From the NCBI RefSeq assembly GCF_007858435.1, contig NZ_VIGW01000003.1, positions 496,001 through 560,000 on the forward strand: 64,000 nucleotides of DNA, read 5' to 3'. The stretch is from Tsukamurella asaccharolytica. Its GTDB lineage: Bacteria > Actinomycetota > Actinomycetes > Mycobacteriales > Mycobacteriaceae. Of the stretch, positions 56,788 to 64,000 are shown one piece after another. The number at the start of each line of letters is the position of its first letter. The first letter of the stretch is position 1. The translations under genes and the position numbers were made by a program. The notes below the pieces were generated by a model, which saw only the letters and a list, made by a program, of their open reading frames with translations, was not told the DNA's origin and did not search any database.

Positions 56788-59469
56788 CTACCGCCGGTGC
56801 CGTGGATTGTGCAGGTGCGCGACGAGGCCCGTCCAGCCGGTTTGATGAGTCGCGCCGAGCCCCTCGCCGGTGTCGCCGTCGAAGTACTCGTAGAACGTGG
56901 GATGCTGGGCCCACAGCGGGTTGTCACTTCCCTCGATCCGCCCGGCATCGGCTGGGCGGCGGGCGCCGCCACCGTCGGCTCGCGCTACGGGCCGGAAGAG
57001 GCCGACGAGCCCCTCGTCGATGACGTCGGCCGCCTCCTCCAGTGTGCACAGGTTGTCCGAACCGGTGGGGATGGCGATGGTGAAGTCGTCGCCGAAGTGT
57101 CTGCCGTAGGTCCGTAGCTTGTCGGCGAGCAGGACGTTCACCGGGAACCAGACGGGCCCGCGCCAGTTCGAATTGCCGCCGAACATGCCCGTGGTCGACT
57201 CACCGGGCTCGTATTGAATGGAGACGGTGTTCCCGTCGACGTCCTCGGTCACATGCTGCTCCGCCTTCGACAACGACCGGATCCCATAGGGCGCCAGGAA
57301 TTCCGCCGAGTCGAACATGCGCTCGAGCACCCTGCGCAACCGGTCGGGGCCGACCAGCGAGAGCAGCATCCGGCCGTCACCGGCCCCGTCGGCCGCAACG
57401 CCCGAGAGCACCGGCTCCACGAGCTCGGGGCGCCGCGAGCGCAGCCAGTTCAGGCGCGCCGTGACGTCGGGGCACTCCTGCGCCACCCACGCCGGGACCT
57501 CGGTGGCGCCCAGCACCGGAAGCAGGCCGACCATCGAGCGCACCCGCATCGGCAGCGCGCTGCCATCGGGCCGGACGAGGACGTCGTAGAAGAAGCCGTC
57601 CTCCTCGTCCCACAGCGAGAGGCTGTGCGAGCCGAAGTTGTAGGTGGCCTTGGAGATCTGCAGGAAGTGCTCGAGGAACTTGGTCGCGCAGTCCTGCCAC
57701 ACCGGGTCGTGCCGGGAGAGCTCGATGGCGATCTTGAACATCTGCTGGCAGTAGAAGGCCATCCAGCTGGTGGCGTCGGACTGCTCGAGCCGATAGCCGG
57801 GCGGCAGGGGTGCGGAGCGGTTGAAGAAGCCGATGTTGTCCATGCCGAGGAAGCCGCCCTCGAAGACACCGGCGTCGTCGGACCCCTTACGGTTGACCCA
57901 CCAGGAGAAGTTGAGCAGCAATTTGGTGAACACCCGCACGAGGAAGTCCTGGTCGCGCCAGCCGTCGATGCGGTAGACGTGCCAGGCGGCCCATGCGTGC
58001 ACGGGCGGGTTGACATCGCCGAACTCCCACTCGTACGCCGGCAGTTGGCCGTTCGGGTGCATGGCCCACTCGCGGCACATCAGGACAAGTTGCTCCTTGG
58101 CGAACTCCGGGTCCACGTGTGCCAGCGGAATGCAGTGGAAGGCCAGATCCCACGCGGCGAACCAGGGGTACTCCCACTCGTCGGGCATGGAGATCACGTC
58201 GGCCAGGGAGAAGTGCTTCCACGTGGTGTTCCGGCGCCCCTGGTCGGCACGCTCGCGCGGCGACGGGTCCACCGCCGGATCGCCCTCCAGCCAGGACTCC
58301 ACGTCATAGCGGTAGAGCTGTTTGTTCCACAGCATGCCCGCATAGGCGCGGCGCGCGACGACGCGGTCCTCGCCCTGCACGTCCTCATCGATCACGGCCC
58401 CGTAGAACTCGTCCGCCTCCTCACGGCGATCGGCGAAGACGGCGGCGAAGCCGGGGCCGAAGGTGTCCAGCGAGGGCGCGGGCCGCGAGAGCCGCAGCCG
58501 CACGGTCACGCTCTCCCCCGCGGGAACGGAGGCGAAGCGGTACCAGAACGCCGCCTTCGTGCCGCGCTGCTCCGGATTGACCGCCGACTCGTCGCCCTGC
58601 ACCACCCGCTTGGTGATCGCGTCCTTCGGGTAGGGCGATGCGTTGGCCGCGACGCCGAAGAGCTCGACCGCGTCGGTCTCGTTGTCGCAGAACAGCAACT
58701 GCGGTCCGCCCTCCGCCGCGAGGTGGTAGTCGCCGAGCCACTGGTGCGTCACGTGGGCGGCCACGAGCCCGCCCGCCTGCGGCGCCGACACGCGGGTGAT
58801 CTCGCCGCGGCGCTCGTCGTGGCCCCACGCCCAGGTGTTGCGCAGCCACAGCTGGGGCACGAGGTCCAGCGGCGCGGGCGACGGGCCGTGGTTGACGGCC
58901 TCGATCTCCACGCAGATGTCGTCGGGCGCGGCCTTGGCGTAGCGCACGTGCACGTCGAAGAAGCGATTGTCCGCGAGCACCCCCGTGTCGGCGAGCTCGT
59001 ACTCCCGCTCGGTGCGGCCACGAGCGGCGTTGCCGTCGCGCAGCTGCTGATACGGGTACTCGGCCTGCGGGTACCGGTACATCCAGTGCATCCAGCTGTG
59101 CGTCGGCGTCCCGTCGATGGGCCACCAGTACTCCTTGACGTCCTCGCCGTGGTTGCCCTGCGCGTTGGTGAGGCCGAACAGGCGCTCCTTGAGGATCGGG
59201 TCGTTGTGGTTCCACAGGCCGACGGCCAGGTTGAGGAAGCCGTAGCGATCGCAGATGCCGCCGAGCCCGTCCTCGCCCCACCGGTAGGCGCGGCGGTGCG
59301 CCTGGTCGAAGCCGAAGCTCCCCCAGGCGTCGCCGCTACTGCTGTAGTCCTCCCGCACGGTGCCCCATTGGCGCCCCGCGAGGTACGGGCCCCACAGGCG
59401 CCACGGCCCGTCGGGGCCCGGGCTCTCGGCCAGGCGGCGGTGTTCGGCCGTGGACTCGGTGTTCTGCAC
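56788..59469 (-). CDS. GH63-like glycoside hydrolase (MGH1 family)
   Basis: An 893-residue predicted cytosolic glycosidase. The N-terminal beta-sandwich region runs to about 350, and the (alpha/alpha)6-barrel covers the rest, with EWEYPWFAAWDLAFHCIPLA and GNSNWRGPVWFPVN containing conserved Trp and acidic residues of mannosyl-oligosaccharide-glucosidase-like enzymes. No signal peptide is present, so the substrate is probably an intracellular glucan or glycoside. It starts with GTG and lacks a clear ribosome-binding site. Confidence 0.85.
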   Translation of the reverse strand: MQNTESTAEHRRLAESPGPDGPWRLWGPYLAGRQWGTVREDYSSSGDAWGSFGFDQAHRRAYRWGEDGLGGICDRYGFLNLAVGLWNHNDPILKERLFGLTNAQGNHGEDVKEYWWPIDGTPTHSWMHWMYRYPQAEYPYQQLRDGNAARGRTEREYELADTGVLADNRFFDVHVRYAKAAPDDICVEIEAVNHGPSPAPLDLVPQLWLRNTWAWGHDERRGEITRVSAPQAGGLVAAHVTHQWLGDYHLAAEGGPQLLFCDNETDAVELFGVAANASPYPKDAITKRVVQGDESAVNPEQRGTKAAFWYRFASVPAGESVTVRLRLSRPAPSLDTFGPGFAAVFADRREEADEFYGAVIDEDVQGEDRVVARRAYAGMLWNKQLYRYDVESWLEGDPAVDPSPRERADQGRRNTTWKHFSLADVISMPDEWEYPWFAAWDLAFHCIPLAHVDPEFAKEQLVLMCREWAMHPNGQLPAYEWEFGDVNPPVHAWAAWHVYRIDGWRDQDFLVRVFTKLLLNFSWWVNRKGSDDAGVFEGGFLGMDNIGFFNRSAPLPPGYRLEQSDATSWMAFYCQQMFKIAIELSRHDPVWQDCATKFLEHFLQISKATYNFGSHSLSLWDEEDGFFYDVLVRPDGSALPMRVRSMVGLLPVLGATEVPAWVAQECPDVTARLNWLRSRRPELVEPVLSGVAADGAGDGRMLLSLVGPDRLRRVLERMFDSAEFLAPYGIRSLSKAEQHVTEDVDGNTVSIQYEPGESTTGMFGGNSNWRGPVWFPVNVLLADKLRTYGRHFGDDFTIAIPTGSDNLCTLEEAADVIDEGLVGLFRPVARADGGGARRPADAGRIEGSDNPLWAQHPTFYEYFDGDTGEGLGATHQTGWTGLVAHLHNPRHRR

Positions 59470-59544
59470 AAGAGAATCGTCCTACACCGGGCACCGTGCC
59501 GCAGGAGGTGGACCGCGTCGAAGCCGAACGGGTCCGGTGAACGG

Positions 59545-60270
59545 TCACAGCGCCGACGCCGCCTGCGCGCGCATCTCCCAGAACAGGATCTCGGTTTCGT
59601 CCTGCACGGCGCGCAGGGGCAGTTCCCCCGAACCGACGGTGCGCAGTGCGTCGCCCTCCGCGAGTCGGTCGTCGCCGACGTCGACGGCACCCGACACCAC
59701 GAAGAGATGCCCGTAGGGCGCGGGCGGCAGCGCGACGGATTCCCCCGCCGCCAGCCGGGCCGCGTACAGGGCCGCGGCGTCGTTGCCGATCGACACCGCC
59801 GGTGAGTGCCCCGCGATACCGGAGGCCACAAGGACCAGGCCACGCCCGGCGAGCGGGACGTCGGCGGTGCGGTACTCCGGCTGACCGCCGGGCGCATCGG
59901 GCGGCAGCCACATCTGGATCACCCGAGCCACGACCCCGGTGGAGCGCGGATTCTGCTCGCGGTGGTTCACTCCGGTCCCCGCGCTCATCGCCTGCACCTG
60001 GCCAGCGCGGACCACCCCCGCAGCACCGGAGTCGTCGTCGTGGTGCACCTCGCCCGTGACCACCCAGGTGACGATCTCCGCGTCGCGGTGGAAGTGCCGG
60101 TCGACGCCCGAACCGGGGTCGACGAGGTCGTCGTTGTGCACGAGCAACTGACCATGAGCATTCGCCGCCAGGTCGAACTTGCCGGTGAACGGCATCGATT
60201 GCCGCGTGTACAGGCCGTCGCCGCGCCAATGCGTGCGATCGGCGGCCGGGACGATCCTGCTCGCGCTCAC
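59545..60270 (-). CDS. Pirin-family bicupin
   Basis: A 241-residue protein with the pirin metal site HFHRDAEIVTWVVTGEVHHDDD near 59-80 and the second cupin half AMSAGTGVNHREQNPRSTG. Pirins are iron-containing; some are quercetinase-like, others redox sensors. It starts with GTG and follows aldR after 18 bp on the same strand. Confidence 0.9.
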   Translation of the reverse strand: MSASRIVPAADRTHWRGDGLYTRQSMPFTGKFDLAANAHGQLLVHNDDLVDPGSGVDRHFHRDAEIVTWVVTGEVHHDDDSGAAGVVRAGQVQAMSAGTGVNHREQNPRSTGVVARVIQMWLPPDAPGGQPEYRTADVPLAGRGLVLVASGIAGHSPAVSIGNDAAALYAARLAAGESVALPPAPYGHLFVVSGAVDVGDDRLAEGDALRTVGSGELPLRAVQDETEILFWEMRAQAASAL

Positions 60271-60288
60271 CCCGCCACCCTAGGCCGC

Positions 60289-60798
60289 CTACAGCGGTGC
60301 CGAACCGCGGACGTGCTCGAAGACCAGCGAAGTGTTGGTGCCGGCGACCTCTTCGCGGGCGCTGAGGTACTCGACCAGGCGGCGCAGGTCATCGGTGTCG
60401 ACGGCGGCGATGTGCAGCAGGTAGTCGTCGCCGCCGGCGAGGAAGTAGGCGTCGATCACGGGCGGGAGATCGATCACGGACTCCACGAACTCCCGGATCC
60501 GGTTCCGGGCGGTCGAGCGCAGGGTCACCGCGATCATCGCGCGCAGCGGGCGACCCACGGCCGCGGGATCGACGTCGGCGTAGAAGCCGCGGATGACGCC
60601 CGCGTCGGAGAGGCGCCGCACCCGAGCGTGCACGGTGGACGGGGCGAGGCCGACCTCCTCGGCGAGCGCGGCGTTGGAGACCCGGCCGTCGCGCTGCAAC
60701 ACCAGCAGGATCCGCCGATCGGCATCGTCGAGCAGTGCTCGACGATCGTTCGAGGACGGCGCGCGATTCGCCGCCCTGGGGGAATATCCTTCACTCAT
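60289..60798 (-). CDS. aldR: Lrp/AsnC-family regulator AldR
   Basis: A 169-residue feast/famine regulator. The N-terminal HTH (RRILLVLQRDGRVSNAALAEEVGLAPSTVHARVRRLSDAGVI) is followed by the ligand-binding RAM domain with FLAGGDDYLLHIAAVDTDDL. It is divergent from ald with 100 bp between, as Rv2779c/Rv2780 in M. tuberculosis, where AldR controls ald in response to amino acids. Confidence 0.92.
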   Translation of the reverse strand: MSEGYSPRAANRAPSSNDRRALLDDADRRILLVLQRDGRVSNAALAEEVGLAPSTVHARVRRLSDAGVIRGFYADVDPAAVGRPLRAMIAVTLRSTARNRIREFVESVIDLPPVIDAYFLAGGDDYLLHIAAVDTDDLRRLVEYLSAREEVAGTNTSLVFEHVRGSAPL

Positions 60799-60898
60799 CT
60801 TCCGACCTTCCGGAATTATCTTCCGCTGCCTTGCTAGCTCCTCGGTGTTTCTTCAGACTATGTGACATAAGCCACCTATCGCCTGACAGGAGCACACG
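60799..60898. promoter_or_regulatory. aldR-ald divergent control region
   Basis: Two copies of ATCTTCCG lie 21 bp apart (60797-60804 and 60818-60825), with the palindrome TTCCGGAA (60808-60815) between them, suggesting an AldR site near the aldR end. A possible -10 for ald lies around TATGTGACAT near 60,860. Confidence 0.5.
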
Positions 60899-62014
<1,116 letters not shown>

Positions 62015-62036
62015 GGCCGGCCTCACCGGCGACGGT

Positions 62037-63917
62037 TCACCATTCGCCGGCGTCGAAGTACTGTGCGAGGTTCGCCATGCGACGCTGCACCGCGGCCACC
62101 TCGCGCACACAATGCTCGAGGAGTCCGCGGTCCAGAGAGGGCAGACGCCGGATGGACAGGACGTCGCCCGGTGTACGACCCTCCGCCATCTGCTGCACCT
62201 GGTGCTCCATCCGCAGCCGCTCGAGAATCGAGAAGGCCTCGCGCAGCACCTCCGCGGAGTCGTCGGGCAGCACCGGCGAATCGGCGCCCGCCGCCAGCCG
62301 GTTGCGGGTTTGCAGCTTCGTCGAGCCTCGACTCAGCGCCGCCCACCGGGCGATGTTCACCACCGGCACCAACGCGTGCGTCTTGATATCGAAGGTGCCG
62401 CCGCGCAGCGAGATCACGTCGCGGACGGACCGCAGCCGAGCCTTCGCCGTCAGGGCCTCGCGGAGCATCAGCATGAAGGCACGGGGATGTTCCGAAAGGT
62501 GCTGGTAGACACCGGCCACGGGCTGCAGGGTCAGATCGCCCCAGACGGGCCGCCCGTCCACCAGCAGCGACGCCATCATCATCGCGTTGTTCGACAGCGG
62601 CGCATCGATCCATTCGCCGGCGGCGAACAGCCATTCCGACTCGGTCCGGCAGAAGCGGGCCTGCGCGGCGACGGCCCCGTTGGTGTCCGACGGGATTCCG
62701 CACTCCTCGAGCCGCGCGTGCACGGCTGCGGCCAGGGCGAGGGCGGCGGACCGTCGCACCTCGATCTCCACGGCGGACTCACCGGGGAGGTCCTTGAGGA
62801 TGATCGCGCTGTCGACGTCCGAGCTGGGCACGACCTCGCGACGCGAGACGCTGCCCAGCGAGAGCCAGGTGAAATCGCTCGTCTTCAGCTCGGGGTGCAC
62901 CGGCAGCTCGAGCTCGATGCAGCGGCGCACCATCGCCTCGATCGCGACCGCGGCGACGCCGGAGATGTGCCGGACCGGTGCCTGCTGGCCCCAGAGCACG
63001 GGGAAGATCTTCCGGATCGTCGCGCCGATCTCGGGCAGCTCCGCCGCCTCGGCGCGCTCGATCCGGCGCTGCAGCGCGAACGTCGAGGTGGTGGGCACCG
63101 TCAAGAAGTCCACGTCTTGCACTACTCCGCGCACCGCGGCCTGCTCGTCGAGCACCGCCATGTAATGCAGCTTCCGGTCGAGCATCTCGATGAGCACGTC
63201 GGAGGAGAGCGCGGACTCCGGGACGGCCGCCAATGGCGCCGTCATCACTGCAGTCACGGGGTCGGTCACGGGGCGCCCCACGGAGATCACGCGGGCGCGC
63301 AGGTCGTGGTCTGTGACGATGCCGAGGGGCTCCCGGGCTGCGTTCTCCACCACGATGTACCCGGACTTGGCCGCGGTCATCGCGGTGGCGGCCTCCTGCA
63401 CGCTGACAGTCGGCGGGCAGACGACCGGTGGGCGCCGCACGATCTCCCCCGCCGTCCGCTCGCGGGCCTCGTCCGCGGCGACCGGGGCAGTGGGCCTGGC
63501 GAGTTCAGTGGCGAGGAAGGCCGCACCGGCCGGCGTGGAGAACATGTCGGCCACCGCCCAGGCGGGCAGTCGGAGCAGGACGACGTCGGAGAGCGCGACC
63601 GCGCGCGGCCCGCCCTTGGCTCCCACCAGGATCACTACGTAGCCGAAAACGCCACCGGGGCCGACCACCTCGTCGACGTCGCTCACCTCTGTCAGCGAGG
63701 TTGCCGGAAAGTTCCAGACTCCGACCCGGCCCGCGAGGACCACGAAGGCGTGATCGGGCGAAGCGGACAAACCGTCGAGAATCGTCGCGCCCTCGGGGAA
63801 TTCGCTGATCGACGATTCAGCGGCCAGACGTGCGCGAACGTCGTCGGGCAGCCCGTCGAACGGAGTGTGCCCGGAGAGGAACGCGAACAGCTCCCCGAGG
63901 TCCGAGAAGTCGGTCAT
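62037..63917 (-). CDS. DUF294 nucleotidyltransferase-like protein with cNMP-binding and CBS domains
   Basis: A 626-residue signalling protein. The cyclic-nucleotide-binding-like domain is at about 20-130 (LAAESSISEFPEGATILDG), the CBS pair at about 160-285 (GYIVVENAAREPLGIVTDHDLRARV), then a DUF294 nucleotidyltransferase-like domain with LGSVSRREVVPSSDVDSAII near 365-385, and a helical C-terminal DUF294_C domain. The GS...SDxD motif is intact, so it may transfer nucleotides, like GlnD-type regulators. ATG 63917 excludes 15 non-family residues of the longer frame. The target is unknown. Confidence 0.85.
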   Translation of the reverse strand: MTDFSDLGELFAFLSGHTPFDGLPDDVRARLAAESSISEFPEGATILDGLSASPDHAFVVLAGRVGVWNFPATSLTEVSDVDEVVGPGGVFGYVVILVGAKGGPRAVALSDVVLLRLPAWAVADMFSTPAGAAFLATELARPTAPVAADEARERTAGEIVRRPPVVCPPTVSVQEAATAMTAAKSGYIVVENAAREPLGIVTDHDLRARVISVGRPVTDPVTAVMTAPLAAVPESALSSDVLIEMLDRKLHYMAVLDEQAAVRGVVQDVDFLTVPTTSTFALQRRIERAEAAELPEIGATIRKIFPVLWGQQAPVRHISGVAAVAIEAMVRRCIELELPVHPELKTSDFTWLSLGSVSRREVVPSSDVDSAIILKDLPGESAVEIEVRRSAALALAAAVHARLEECGIPSDTNGAVAAQARFCRTESEWLFAAGEWIDAPLSNNAMMMASLLVDGRPVWGDLTLQPVAGVYQHLSEHPRAFMLMLREALTAKARLRSVRDVISLRGGTFDIKTHALVPVVNIARWAALSRGSTKLQTRNRLAAGADSPVLPDDSAEVLREAFSILERLRMEHQVQQMAEGRTPGDVLSIRRLPSLDRGLLEHCVREVAAVQRRMANLAQYFDAGEW

Positions 63918-64000
63918 GGACCTATGTTTACACGCCGAGATCGAACGACATACCGAAGTCATCTCTCGGTAACGCGTCCGCGGAAGCGTTGCGAGGTCTA

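Noticed and set aside
56600-56790. IdeR/DtxR iron box before the N-monooxygenase
   Set aside because: I looked for the TTAGGTTAGGCTAACC-like palindrome and did not find an acceptable match.

Overview
This 64-kb, GC-rich window comes from the chromosome of a mycolic-acid actinobacterium (order Mycobacteriales, something like Tsukamurella, Gordonia or a relative; the genus cannot be fixed from sequence reading alone). The pointers are an Emb-type arabinosyltransferase, a clgR-pspA-pspM stress operon, a DUF3046 gene beside recA/recX, and a backbone order resembling the Mycobacterium tuberculosis Rv2731-Rv2780 region: DUF349 protein, membrane protein, miaB, recX-recA, DUF3046, glycosyltransferase, psp operon, pgsA, ftsK, rnj, dapA, dfrA-thyA, flavodoxin, membrane protein, dapB, aldR-ald.

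Layout. 1-9.4 kb: DUF349 protein (cut by the window start), membrane protein, miaB, a gluABCD-type glutamate ABC transporter, a VOC protein, recX-recA with a LexA/SOS box. 9.4-18 kb: a very long indolepyruvate:ferredoxin oxidoreductase, an Emb arabinosyltransferase, DUF3046, a glycosyltransferase. 18-31.6 kb: psp envelope-stress operon, pncC/pgsA, a methyltransferase, a TerC transporter with a candidate manganese riboswitch, FtsK, a secreted protein, RNase J/dapA, dfrA/thyA. 31.6-33.5 kb: a DinB-fold protein and an HNH/DUF222 nuclease. 49-64 kb: membrane protein, dapB, a frameshifted YjbR-like gene, CorA, TspO, a three-gene cluster (RND exporter, OlsB-like acyltransferase, amine N-hydroxylase), a GH63-like glycosidase, pirin, aldR/ald and a DUF294/CBS protein.

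The most unusual part is a 15.3-kb mobile element at 33,774-49,049. A large serine integrase has inserted it into a host flavodoxin gene. The C-terminal part of that gene is left at 33.5-33.8 kb and the N-terminal part at 49.0-49.3 kb, and the two meet at a shared 3-bp core. The two element ends, put back together, form an attP with imperfect inverted arms around that core. The element carries a complete, closely related flavodoxin whose start codon lies about 38 bp inside attR, so it appears to replace the gene it breaks under the host promoter. Its other genes are: a RepA/KaiC-like ATPase and excisionase-type HTH proteins beside an ordered array of GTTCGTGGA iterons; a possible small terminase, a large terminase and a capsid-like protein, but no recognisable portal, tail or lysis gene; a second, small serine recombinase; an HExxH (M41-like) metalloprotease; an XRE regulator with a palindromic operator; and a convergent pair of membrane proteins. 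This looks like a phage satellite or plasmid-phage hybrid rather than a complete prophage.

Three reading-frame breaks (near 39.8, 42.9 and 50.8 kb) fall in otherwise healthy coding sequence. Because one lies in host DNA, sequence errors should be excluded before calling them decay.
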